A DNA stretch of 64,000 bases from Corbicula japonica (Eukaryota > Mollusca > Bivalvia > Venerida > Cyrenidae), in NCBI GenBank assembly GCA_038501625.1, contig JAZAYU010000013.1, positions 9,424,001 through 9,488,000 on the forward strand. The letters run 5' to 3'. The position numbers and the translations under genes are program-made. Positions 1 to 11,883 of this stretch are shown one piece after another. Numbering within the stretch: the first letter of the stretch is position 1; the number at the start of each line of letters is the position of its first letter. The notes beneath the pieces are model-generated. The model was not told the origin of the DNA and did no database searches. It was given only the letters and a program-made list of their open reading frames with translations.

Positions 1-1209
<1,209 letters not shown>

Positions 1210-1430
1210 TGTCCGGTCTTCTTGCGCACCTAAGCATTATCGGCTATATTTTTACCGATCAATAACGGACAAATGTGTCATTACCGTTTGTTTGTTTTCA
1301 AAAACCTTTCATGCATGTAATGACAAAAAATGTTTTGGTCATGACTCCTTAACTATTGGGAATTTATTAATGTTTACCCTTACCACCATGTTTTACCCAA
1401 GCATTTAAATGTCCGGTCATCTTGCGCACC
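1210..1430. repeat. two copies of an outer terminal motif, left side
   Basis: The motif TGTCCGGTCTTCTTGCGC at 1210 and GTCCGGTCATCTTGCGC at 1412 recur in inverted orientation at 10145-10161 (exact to the second copy) and 10162-10180 (close to the first). They lie outside the Tc1-like element's own inverted repeats. They may be ends of a larger or older element enclosing it, or parts of a long multi-part terminal repeat. The inference is mine; the inverted matches are directly visible. Confidence 0.6.
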
Positions 1431-1932
1431 TGAGAGAAATGACGTCACAGCAGTGAAATATTTTAAAAGATTAAGTGTCTCTGACGAACCATAAAATTTC
1501 CCGTTGTTTTATATACTCGTGGACAAAAGTCTTGTCCGGTATGGTTTTCCTTAATATATTTTAAACGCGTGAAGTTACGACCTTGAAATTTTGCCTACTT
1601 TATATCGTCTGTATTTAAAATCGGTTTTTAAAATTTGATTGTCGTGTGCGCGTTAACAACGGACGTACACTACCGGCGACGTTTTTTACGTTCCCCCGCG
1701 TAGCATGGTCGTTATGCCGCCGAAGTTGGCGCTTAAATCAATGGCAGTTCTGTTAACGGATTAGTGTAAATTTAACGTTGATTCAAGCGACCGCAGCCGT
1801 CAAAATGTCTATCGACGCTCTAGTGAGAGGTTTACGGACGTTTGTATGATTAAAAATGACCGATGGGTGGGCCAAGCGTCATGGTTTGGGCAGGGTTTAC
1901 ACATCATCATAAAACTAAACTTCCTCGAATAT

Positions 1933-1943
1933 GGTCGAGGACG
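1933..1943 (+). repeat. 11-base flanking direct repeat, left
   Basis: GGTCGAGGACG at 1933-1943 is repeated exactly at 9081-9091, immediately outside the inverted termini of the inserted element. It is best read as a target-site duplication made when the 7.1 kb element entered the transposase gene. Microhomology is the alternative. Confidence 0.7.
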
Positions 1944-2021
1944 GATAGCGCTATATTACGATACTTGAGGGATAGAAATGTAACAATAACTGAGGGTAGA
2001 CCGCCTTCGGAATGTCAATCA

Positions 2022-2155
2022 ATTGTCATATATTATCGTTGTCATCTCTTAATGTTCGCGTGTTGACAAATCCACATGAAATTGCAAGATTGTCATATAT
2101 TATCGTTGTCATCTCTTAATGTTCGCGTATTGACAAATCCACATTAAATTGCTAG
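2022..2155. repeat. 67-base direct duplication near the left end
   Basis: Two adjacent copies, starting at 2022 and 2089, share ATTGTCATATATTATCGTTG and the following bases with only a few differences. They lie inside the left end of the satellite-bearing element, between its terminus and the array. I see no counterpart at the right end. Confidence 0.85.
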
Positions 2156-2159
2156 AATT

Positions 2160-2529
2160 TGGATTGGATTGTTTTGTAACAGAGTTCAAGTTAATAAAAA
2201 CTATTCTTTGTATTTATATATTTGTGATGGAACGTCTAAAAACTTACAATAGGAACTGTTAATTATAGCTTTTTAGTCTGTACAAGGAAGAGACTAGTAA
2301 AGGATAAAATTCGCACATCATAGTTTTTGAATGATACTAATGAAGAGACAATTACTAAATATTAAATGTACGGTTGGGTCCTTCATCTAATTATTTTATC
2401 AGATTCCGAGCTTCAGGTATATTTCAACCGGATTAAATTGTGCTTATGTAGGCTCGATGTGTGCCTTTGGAATGACGACCTCTGAATGTCCATGTCAAGC
2501 GATAGGTCTTTTACTATGACGAGACAGAC
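2160..2529. other. left subterminal sequence of the inserted element
   Basis: About 370 bases between the 67-base duplication and the first clear satellite monomer. No open frame of note. It may be a decayed first monomer, but I cannot align it by eye. Confidence 0.4.
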
Positions 2530-5500
2530 AAGAAAAGCAACTATTTCATGAGTGAATTCTTGTAATATGACATTAAAACATGTATTGAGTATTTCTTTAG
2601 CCCAATACTTGAGGGTCGCGGTCATTGTAAAGTGCATTTTCGAGTTAATTTGCGCGCATGAAAGAGAATTTGTAGGTAGATAGTTGTTACTAGCAGAGTT
2701 TTTAGTGACAATGTCATGTTCTGTGAAGTAAAACACTGTTGAAGAATCCAGTTTCAAACGGTACAACGCTTGAGAGTCTGTCATAAATAAAAATCGTTTT
2801 TGGAATGATCTTTCTTACTTCTTTGCGATTTCTCTTCAATTATTATCAGAAACCTTAAAAAAGAATGTGATTCGTGTATTTCTGTACGAGTACACGAAAA
2901 CCAATCATTTTATTCTATGTACATCACGTATAGTTGGTATTTCTAATGCCCAAAACGTGAGGATCTCGAACATTGTTTAGTGCATTTTAGAGCAAATTCG
3001 TGCAAGAACGAGAATTACTTTCACGTAAGTATAGTTGTTATAAGCCGAGTGTGCCCTGTAACTTAATGCTAACTTCTGTAAACTCAAACATTGTTGAAGA
3101 ATACAGTTGGAAAGGGTACAACGCTTGAGGGTCAATAATAAATAATGTCCTTTATTTCAAATTTTTTTTTTACTGCTTTGCGATTTCTCTTAATTTTTTT
3201 TTATGAGAAACTTTATGAAAGGATGTGATTCATGTATGTTTGTATTAAAACATGAAACCAATAACTTTATTCTATGTACAGCGGATATAGTAAGTAGTTC
3301 GAAAGCCCAATACCTGAGGGTCTCGGACATCGTAAAGTGCGTGTTAGTGTAAATTTGCTGAAGAAAGAGAATTTTGTGTGTATGCAGTTGTTAAAAGCAG
3401 AGTGTTTAATGTCAGTGAATGTTAGATTCTATAAAATTAAACATATTGTTGAAGAGTACATTTTCAATGGGTACAATACATGAGGGTAAATAATAAGTAA
3501 TGCATCATGTTACAAATGTTGGCTGTTGCTGTAATGCGATTACTCTTTAATTATGTTCAGAATCCTAAGAAAAATATGTGATTCAAGTTGCGTTCACCTA
3601 ATACATTACAGCCAATCACTTCCTTCTATCTACATAAGATATTTTGAGCATTTATACAACCCAAAATATATGAGGGTCGTGTGAAAGAAACGAGATACGG
3701 AGCCTGAGTTTTTCATTCACAAAAAAACGTGTAATTTTTTTAGTGAAAAGTTGTTATAACCATAGGTTGGTAAGAAATTTAATGTTAGCTACTGCTAACA
3801 CAAACATTTGAATGAAGAGTCCAATCTAATGGGTACAACACTTGAGGGTTACTAACAAATGAGGTTTATTATGCCAACTGCTTAACGTCGCGTTCATGCG
3901 ATGATTCTTTAATAATGGGGATATACATATTAAGAAAAGCATATATTTCATGAATGAATTCTTGCATTATTACATTAAAAGCGATTTTCTTCTAATATAC
4001 AGTGCATGTAGTTCTTGATCCCAATACTTGAGGGTCGCGGTAATGTGTAAATTGCATTTTAGAGCCACTCCGTGCCCAATAAAAAGAATTTATGAAGGAA
4101 AGTTGTTATAAGCAGAGGATTTTATGTTACTTGATGCTATGCTCTGTAAACTAAAACACTTTTGAAGAATCCAGTTTTAAAAGAAACAACGCGCGAGGGT
4201 CAATAATAAATAGTTATCTTTATTTTAAATTATGTTTCTTACTTATTTGCGATTTCTCTTAAATTGTTAACAAAACTCTTATGAAAAGATCTGATTCATG
4301 TATTTTTGTATTAATTCATGAAACCCAATCACTTAATTCTATGTACAGCGGATATAGATGGTATTTCTAATGCCCAATACCTGAGGGTGGCGAACATTGT
4401 TCAGTGCATTTTGTAGCCAATTCGTGCAAGAACGAGAACTTGGTTATGTAGATAGCTGTTATAAGTAGATTGTATTCTGTACTTTAATTTTAACTCATGT
4501 AAACTCAAACATTGTTGAAGAACCCAGTTAGAAAGAGTACATCGCTTGAGGGTCAATCATAAATAACGTTCTTCATCCCAAATGCTCCTTTTTGTACTGC
4601 TTTGCTATTTTTCTTAAATTGTTATCAGAAACCTTATGAAATGATCTGATTCGCGTATTTTTTGTATTAAAACATGAAAACCAATAAAATTTTTATGTAC
4701 AACGCATGTAGTTGGTATTTCTGAAGGAAAATACCTGAGGGTCTCGGACATCGTAAAGTGCATTTTAGAGCCAATTCGCCCACGAGGAGATTTTTTGTAT
4801 ATAGGTAGTTGTTATAAGCAGAGTGTTTAATGTCACTTAATGTTAGAATATGTAAAAATAAACATATTGTTGAAGCGTACATTTGCAATGGCTACAATAT
4901 TTGAGGGTCAATAGTAAGTAATGCACCTGATAACAAATGCTGGCTGTTGCTGTAATGCGATTTCTCTTTAATTGTGTTCAGAATCCTTAGAAAAGTATCT
5001 AAATCATGTTTCGTTCACATAATACATTAGAACCAATCGCTGTCTTATATCTACATCATATATGTTGAGCATTTCTAAAACCCAACACCTGAGGGTCGCG
5101 TGAAAGGAAAGAGATACGGAGAGATATTCATTCACTCAAACGTATTGTTTTTAAGTAAAAAGTTGTTATAACAATAGTTTGGCAAGAAAATAAATATATA
5201 CTGCTGTGTACTCAAACATTTTGATGAAGTCCAGTTCTTATGGGTGCAACACTTGAGGAATTTCTATTTGAAATGTATCTACACCTCCCAATTCTTAAGT
5301 ATTTCGGAGTCCTTTAACTACTGGATGTGCCAGCAAATGTATTTGATTTAGCACTTAAATGGATTCATGTTTCGTTTACCTAATACATTAAAACCAATCA
5401 CTTTATTCTACTTACATCACGTATTTTGAGCATTTCTAAACCTCAACACCTGAGGGTCGCGAAAAAGAGAAGAGAAACGGATTGTTTTTGATGCACTTAA

Positions 5501-8500
5501 ATGTATTGTTTTTAAGTAGAAATTTGTTATAACTATAATTTGGTAAGAAATTAAATGTTACCTGCTCCCTACTGAGACATTTTGGTGAAGAGTCCAGTTC
5601 ATATGGGTGCAACACTTGAGGGTTACTCACAAATGATGTTTCTTATGCCAACTGCTAAGTGCGACTGTCGTTAGATCAGTCTTTAACAATGGTGAGACCC
5701 AAATGAGAAAAACATATATTTCATGAAAGAATTATTGTATTATTACATTAAAAACCATTTGCTTATATACACAGTGCATGAAATGGGTATTTCTAAAGCA
5801 CAACACTTGAGGGTCGCGGTAATTGTTGATTGCATTACAGAGCCATTTCGCGCGCAATAAAAGAATTTTTTGTGTATAAACAGAGTGTTTCATGTCACTT
5901 AATGTTGATATGTTCTGTAAAGTAAAACACTGTGGAAGAATCCATTTGCAAAGGGTACAACGCTTGAGGGTCAGCGAAATACAACTGTCTTTATATTGAA
6001 TGTCTCTTGAATTGTTATGAGAGGTCATATGAAAGGATCTTATTCATGTAATTTTGTATGAATATATGAAGAACAATCACTTAATTCTATGTTCAGCACA
6101 TAAAGTTGGAATTTCTAATGCCCAATACCTGAGGGTCGCGAACATCTTAAAGTGCATTTTACAGCCATTTCGTGCAAGAAAGAGACTTATGTTCATGTAG
6201 TTAGTTGTTATAAGCAGAGTGTGTTCTGAAAATTAATGTTAAGTTCTGTAAACTCGAACATCGTTGAAGAATCAATTTGCAAAGGGTACAACGTTTGAGG
6301 GTCAGCCATAAATAACGTTCTTTGTTTCAAATGGGTTTCTTACTGCTTTCCGATTTCTCTTAAATTGTTATCCGAAACCTTGGAAAAGGATGTGATTCGG
6401 ATATTTTGTATGAATAAATGAAAACTAGCCACTTTATTCTATGTACAGCGCACATAGTTGGTATTTCGAATGTCCAATACCTGAGGGTCGCGAACATCGT
6501 AAAGTGCGTTTTAGAGCCAATTCTTACACGAAGGAGAGTTTGTGTGTGTAGAAAGTTGTTATAAGCATAGGATTAAATGTCACTTAATGTTAGGTTTTGT
6601 AAACTTAAACATATTGTTCAAGCGTACATTTGTAATGGGTACAATACTTGAGGGTCAATAATAACGTATGTACCTTATAACGATTGCTGAATGTTGCTGT
6701 CATGCGATTTCTCTATTATTATGTTGAGAATCGTAAGAAAAATATCTGATTCATGTTTTGTTTACCTAATACATTAAAACCAATCACTTTATTATATTTA
6801 CATCAAGTATTTTGAGCATTTCTAAACCCCAACACCTGAGGGTCGCGAAAAAGAGAAGAGAAACGGAATGTTTTTTTTCCATTAACTTAAACGAATTGTT
6901 GTTAAGTAACAAGTTGTTAGAACTTTAGTTAGTCAAGAAATTAAAAGTTAGCTGCTGCCTACTGAGACATCTTGGTGAAGAGTGCAATTCATATGGGTGC
7001 AACACTTGAGGGTTACTCACAAATGATGTTTCTTATGCTTACTGCTAAGTGCGACTGTCATGAGATCAGTCTTTAACAATGGTGAGACCCAAATGAGAAA
7101 AACACATTTATAGTTCATGAATGAATTATTGTATTATTACATTAAACCCCATTTACTTATATACACAGTGCATGTATTGAGTATCTCTAAAGCACAATAC
7201 TTGAGGGTCGCGGTAATTGTTAATTGCATTACAGAGCAATTTCGAGCGCAATAAAAGAGTTTTTAGTGTATAAGCAGAGTGTTTCATGTCACCTTATGTT
7301 AATATGTTCTGTAAAGTAAAACACTGTGGAAGAACCCATTTGCAAAGGGTACAACGCTTGAGGGTCAACGAAATATAACTGTCTTTATATTAAATGTGTT
7401 CTTACTGCTTTGCGATTTCTCTTGAATTGTTATGAGAGATCACATGAAAGGATCTTATTCATGTAATTTTGTATGAATATATGAAGAACAATCACTTAAT
7501 ACTATGTTCAGCACATAAAGTTGGAATTTCTAATGCCCAATACCTGAGGGTCGCGAACATCGTAAAGTGCATTTTACAGCCATTTCGTGCAAGAAAGAGA
7601 CTTATGTTCATGTAGTTAGTTGTTATAAGCAGAGTGTGTTCTGAAAATTAATGTTAAGTTCTGTAAACTCGAACATTGTTGAAGAATCAATTTGCAAAGG
7701 GTACAACGTTTGAGGGTCAGCAACGTTCTTTGTTTCAAATGGGTTTCTTACTGCTTACCGAGTTCTCTTAAATTATTATCCGAAACCTTGGAAAAGGACG
7801 TGATTCGGATATTTTGTATGAATAAATGAAAACTAACCACTTTATTCTATGTACAGTGCACATAGTTGGTATTTCGAATGTCCAATACCTGAGGGTCGCG
7901 AACATCGTAAAGTGCGTTTTAGAGCCGATTCTTACACGAAGGAGAGTTTGTGTGTGTAGAAAATTGTTATAAGCATAGGATTTAATGTCACATAATGTTA
8001 GGTTTTGTAAACTTAAACATATTGTTCAAGCGTACATTTGTAATGGGTACAATACTTGAGGGTCAATAGTAACGTATGTACCTTATAACAAATGCTGGTT
8101 GTTGCTCACATGCGATTTCTCTATTATTATGTTGAGAATCGTAAGAAAAATATCTGATTCATGTTTTGTTTACCTAATACATTAAAACCAATCACTTTAT
8201 TCTATTTACATCACGTATTTTGAGCATTTCTAAACCCCAACACCTGAGGGTCGCGAAAAAGAGAAGAGAAACGGAATGGTTTTTTTTCATTATTTTAAAC
8301 GAATTGTTGTTAAGTAACAAGTTGTTAGAACTTTAGTTAGTCAAGAGATTAAAAGTTAGCTGCTGCCTACTGAGACATTTTGGTGAAGAGTGCAATTCAT
8401 ATGGGTGCAACACTTGAGGGTTACTCACAAATGATGTTTCTTATGCCAACTGCTAAGTGCGACTGTCATGAGATCAGTCTTTAACAATGGTGAGACACCA

Positions 8501-8960
8501 ATAAGAAAAAACATATATTTCAGAATGAGTTATTGTATTATTACATTGAAAACCATTCGCTTATATACACAGTGCATGTATTGGTTATGGCTAAAGCACA
8601 ACACTTGAGGGTCGCGGTAATTGTAAAGTGCATTACAGAGCCATTTCGCGTGCAATAAAGAGCAATTTTTGTGTATAAGCAGAGTGTTTCATGTCACTTA
8701 ATGTTAATATGTTCTGTAAACTAAAACACTGTCGAAGAATCCATTTGCAAAGGGTACAACGCTTGAGAGTCAACGATATATAACAGTCTTTATTTTGAAT
8801 GTGTTCCTTACTGCTTTGCGATTTCTCTTGAATTGTTATGAGAGATCACATGAAAGGATCTAATTCATGTAATTTTGTATGAATATATGAACAACAATCA
8901 CGTAATTCTATGTTCAGCGCATATAGTTGGTATTTCTAATGCCCAATACCTGAGGGTCGC
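2530..8960. repeat. higher-order satellite of four ~350-base monomer types
   Basis: A TGAGGGT box (TGAGGAT in the copy at 2958) marks each monomer. By flanking sequence the boxes fall into four types in fixed order. B is followed by CGCGGTAATTG: 2610, 4029, 5808, 7202, 8606. C is preceded by AATGCCCAATACC: 2958, 4382, 6130, 7545, 8951. D is followed by the AGCGTACATTTG half-unit: 3315, 4736, 6482, 7890. A is followed by GAAAAAGAGAAGAGAAACGG or a related run: 3671, 5090, 5451, 6837, 8245. The B-C-D-A unit is about 1.39-1.42 kb. One extra A monomer (5090 and 5451) makes one period 1779. A second box, GGTACAACGCTTGAGGGT or GGTGCAACACTTGAGGGT, lies about 165 bases after each first box. Units 3 to 5 (from 5451) are more alike than units 1 and 2. 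Confidence 0.93.
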
Positions 8961-9080
8961 ATTGGTTAAATGCAGTCCTGTAACTAATTGGAACAAGGCG
9001 GAGCAAATGGGCGGAGCATTTAAAGTAGGCGTGCCACCCTCACGTATTGTGTCCCTGAAGTATCGAGAAATAGCGTTTCC

Positions 9081-9091
9081 GGTCGAGGACG
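9081..9091 (+). repeat. 11-base flanking direct repeat, right
   Basis: GGTCGAGGACG, identical to 1933-1943. The transposase frame resumes directly after it. Confidence 0.7.
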
Positions 9092-9687
9092 CGGTCGTGG
9101 CTTAACTTCACAACGTTACGTAGACCAGGTGTTGCAGCCGATTATTCTCCCATTCCTTACTGCTCATCCAGGTACTGTTCTAGAGCAGGACAACGCCCGG
9201 GCCCATTCTGCAAGGCTGACTCAAAACTTTCTGGCGGCCAACCATGTCCAAACGTTGCCATTGCCGGCTTTATCGCCGGATATGAACCCAATCGAACACG
9301 TTTGGGACTACATGACGTCCATCAATAACGGGAATAGCTCAGGAATGTGACCATCTTCCGGCTAGATTCCTGAACAGACTCGTAGCGTCAACGCGTCAAG
9401 GGTGCACTGAACTCATTCGGGTTAATGGGGGTCATACACACTATTGAAAAGGCGGTTTAATTTAAGACATACTCGATGCAATCACATGTGTCTTGTTAAT
9501 CCAAAAATGACAATTTTCAACACATTATTCATCTGGCAGTTCTAGCTCAAATTCCAAAATTCTTTGTTCTTTAAATGCATGTAAATTTCCTCTTTTCATC
9601 GATACCAAATTTATGAGTTTGTGATAAAAAACAACAAAGATATCTTAGTTTTTGTAGACCGGACAAGACTTTTGTCCACGAGTATAT

Positions 9688-10144
9688 TAATTTTTCTATT
9701 TATTTGACATGAGAAAAAAGGCACTTTACGCTTCTGAAGGAAAAAAATCATGCGCGGATCATGCCCTTGAACTTTGTTGACAGAATGGCGGGAACTGACG
9801 GAAATGTGGTCTGAATTCACTAACGTTTGCAAATAAAATGGAATTGTACGTTTAAAATGGTATAAATTTTTTTTCAAAATGTGTTTTATTGTTTATGTCT
9901 ATCACGGGACACACATTTCTGGACTAGATGATGGAATAAGAATTATTTGCTTAAAATATCGGAAAATAGGTCAGTGGGCGTGGTCATGAATAATTTATTA
10001 CGATGATGTAAATATCTTGGACAGGTATTAATTTTCAACATGTTTACCTTTTAGATGTTCTAATTAAGGTCCAAAAATAATCGTTTGTTGAGATATTTTC
10101 ACAACGTGACCGTAAAACTCTTCCGGGGATGTCAGTAGACCACT
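9688..10144. other. flank between inner and outer inverted repeats
   Basis: No gene seen. The sequence runs from the Tc1-like right terminus to the right-hand outer motifs. Its left counterpart (1431-1510) is much shorter. Confidence 0.4.
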
Positions 10145-10180
10145 GCGCAAGATGACCGGACGCGCAAGATTACCGGACAC
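10145..10180. repeat. outer terminal motifs, right side
   Basis: Two abutting copies of the motif: GCGCAAGATGACCGGAC (10145-10161) and GCGCAAGATTACCGGACAC (10162-10180). They are inverted relative to those at 1210 and 1412. Confidence 0.6.
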
Positions 10181-10191
10181 GACTGTATTTT

Positions 10192-10370
10192 CACACTGGA
10201 CATAGATCTCGCGCTAATGACGCGTCTATCACGCCAACGACGAATTTCTGTTGCGTAAATAACGCATTTTGATGGCGGATTTCGTGGCAAAAGAGCGTTA
10301 CCGCAGTAAGTTTACATTTCGTCGTTGGAGCGATAGACGCATCGTTAGCGCAAAAGCTATGTCCAGTGTG
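10192..10370. mobile_element. 179-base MITE with 5-base target duplication
   Basis: Long inverted repeats of about 53 bases begin CACACTGGACATAG and end CTATGTCCAGTGTG. ATTTT is present on both sides (10187-10191 and 10371-10375). There is no coding capacity. Both termini and the duplication are clear, so this is a recent and well-delimited insertion. I do not assign a superfamily. Confidence 0.9.
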
Positions 10371-10375
10371 ATTTT

Positions 10376-10760
10376 GTTTTTATGATTTCTTAAATGTATT
10401 TTTTTTCAGATTTTGACAATAAAATGGAAATTTATCATATCATATTCCGTTTTTTGTAGTAAAAATGGCATGGTTGAGTAGAGAAGTGCGGCTACGCAAA
10501 ATGCGCTAAACCATTTCTTCTGTTCCTCCATTTTTTGTGAAAAGGGTCGGTAAAATGTGAGCCCCCGGCAAAGAGACCTCTAGATCCGCCACTGGTTGGA
10601 AGGAATTTTCAATGATGTTTTGTTTTTATCATATCTTAAATATAATTCTGTTTCAGATTTTGACAATAAAATGGTATTTTAACCTCGAAATGCACAATCA
10701 TAAATGTAGTCTGCTCACCTTTATGACGTCATTTCAAGGACTGACTTCAGGACTGACTTC
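10376..10760. repeat. mobile-element fragments with a ~65-base direct repeat
   Basis: The stretch around TTTCAGATTTTGACAATAAA occurs twice, at about 10376-10442 and 10608-10672. The second copy continues to about 10750 in sequence that is the inverted counterpart of the interior of the MITE at 40936-41185 (TGACGTCA-like core and a TGACAATAAAATGGTA-like run). At 10581-10595 lies TAGATCCGCCACTGG, the end motif also seen inverted at 63631. I read this as remnants of at least two elements. Confidence 0.65.
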
Positions 10761-10977
10761 AACTCTCCGGATGTCCCTTTTCCTATCGCGCATCAAACAT
10801 CATTTAAAAGTATAAATAAATTAAAGCGGAATTTCAACAGCTACCAAACAATAAAAAAGATACAATGGCTGCAGCTCAGTCTGTTTGTGCATGATATTCA
10901 TGAAATCCTCGTAGAAGAAAAGCCCACAATGGTTGAACATGTATTTTAAAAATCATGGTAAATTCCTTTCTAAGACT

Positions 10978-11684
10978 CAGGTGCGTAGGAGCAATTTGAA
11001 CATTGGGGCCGCGGAAGAGATGATTTTGGCTGCATAATATTTTCATTGATATGTCGATATAATAAGTTACTTATTTTATAAGAATAAAATAGGTACTGGT
11101 GTATATAAAACCTTTAAATCATCATATTCGAGTACTGAACTACTGCAATCGACAATTAGATCACGGTTCGTAAATTAGACGTCTATTCTTTCAATAATAC
11201 ATAGATCCTCATATTATGCAAAATTAATAATTGTACAAAGATGGGATAACAAAAGATGCATCAGTAATAGTGTCGTATCCATATTTACTGGATATTCCTT
11301 AGGAAATGATAATGTTTATTTTATGAAATAAAATACTATACAATTTTGAGCGCATTCTCGAATATAACCCAGCTTTAACTTTGCCGATTATGGTCTACGA
11401 ATACGACATTGTTTCGAGGGACGGGCTCCTTACTCAACCGTTGGTTTAACACCCCGAAGCAAGCCCGCGACACATGACCGTTTCCTTGACGTTTACACTT
11501 GACTGTGTATAAGCTAAGCCGCTAACGATTTTTAGGGTGAAAACGATGATCTTTTGCAAAATTTTACTGTTTATGACATTGCATAATCATCAAAGAATCC
11601 TATTTTGAAGTCATGGCCGCCTGGGCCGCGGCTTGTCGAAATATTGGTACCGCGGCTCCTGCGGCCCCGGCTCCTACGCGCCTG
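10978..11684. mobile_element. hAT-like non-autonomous element
   Basis: The terminal inverted repeats are CAGGTGCGTAGGAGC (10978-10992) and GCTCCTACGCGCCTG (11670-11684). CAG/CTG ends fit hAT-type elements. Flanks TAAGACT and TAAGAGC suggest a degraded target duplication of 7-8 bases. GC-rich subterminal blocks (GGCCGCGG) occur at both ends. There is no transposase frame. Confidence 0.75.
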
Positions 11685-11737
11685 TAAGAGCTCAGAGATA
11701 TTTGACTTTCTGTGAGAACTGAACAGATTATGCATCT

Positions 11738-11883
11738 GTGCCCCCCAAAATAAAACTAACTCTGGAGACCAGTCTCAGATCTCAAGCTTCTGATCGGCTG
11801 AAATGACTGGTCACCATTTCAGCAAATTAAATACTTGAGTTTAGAGACTGGTCTCCAATCTTAGTTTTATGATCTTTGGCCCT
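11738..11883. mobile_element. PAL-B palindromic MITE, diverged
   Basis: Left arm GAGACCAGTCTCAGATCTCA and right arm GAGACTGGTCTCCAATCTTA are inverted copies, ending in the type B terminus TTTTATGATCTTTGG. The central ATTGG/CCAAT region is eroded. Confidence 0.8.

Larger units (their letters stand above)
1944..9080. mobile_element. 7.1 kb TIR element carrying a higher-order satellite
   Basis: The ends are imperfect inverted repeats. The left end (1944-1974) and the reverse complement of the right end (9050-9080) agree at about 23 of 31 positions, sharing the cores CGCTAT and CGATACTT and the triplet AGGG. Further in, both ends share GAGGGT. The element is flanked by an 11-base direct repeat. 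A duplication of 9-11 bases is typical of Mutator-like and foldback elements and not of Tc1/mariner, hAT or piggyBac. No transposase frame is visible inside, so it would be non-autonomous. Almost all of the interior is the satellite at 2530-8960. The class assignment is inference from duplication length and structure. Confidence 0.68.
1770..9446 (+). pseudogene. Tc1-like DD34E transposase, broken by insertion and frameshifts
   Basis: Transposases of this family cut and paste their element at TA dinucleotides. Near 1781-1860 a shifted frame reads SDRSR, with the first catalytic Asp, then ERFTDVC. After a frameshift near 1862 comes GGPSVMVWAGF, the usual block before the second catalytic site. 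Reading resumes at about 9102 with LTSQRYVDQVLQP, then EQDNARAH (second Asp) and SPDMNPIEHVWD (Glu). There are 34 residues between that Asp and Glu, hence DD34E. In another frame the C-terminus ends RVNGGHTHY then TGA at 9444-9446. The N-terminal helix-turn-helix half is not readable. The break lies between KTKLPRI and LTSQRY, where only a short linker is expected in the family, so the 7.1 kb between them is foreign. Confidence 0.88.
1511..9687 (+). mobile_element. Tc1/mariner-like transposon, decayed and interrupted
   Basis: A 30-base perfect terminal inverted repeat lies at 1511-1540 (starting ATATACTCGTGGACAAAAGT) and 9658-9687, ending in TA as expected for TA-targeting Tc1/mariner elements. 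Between them lies a DD34E transposase relic. Without the 7.1 kb insertion at 1944-9080 the element would be about 1.03 kb, a plausible size for a Tc1-like element with a shortened N-terminal region. It is non-functional because of frameshifts and the insertion. The related GTCCGG motifs outside it (1210, 1412, 10145, 10162) leave the true outer limit uncertain. Confidence 0.85.

Noticed and set aside
2530..8960. Regularly spaced TGAGGGT boxes as a CRISPR array or iteron origin
   Set aside because: The spacers are themselves repeated in a four-type order, the boxes are short, and the setting is a eukaryotic transposon. It is a satellite.
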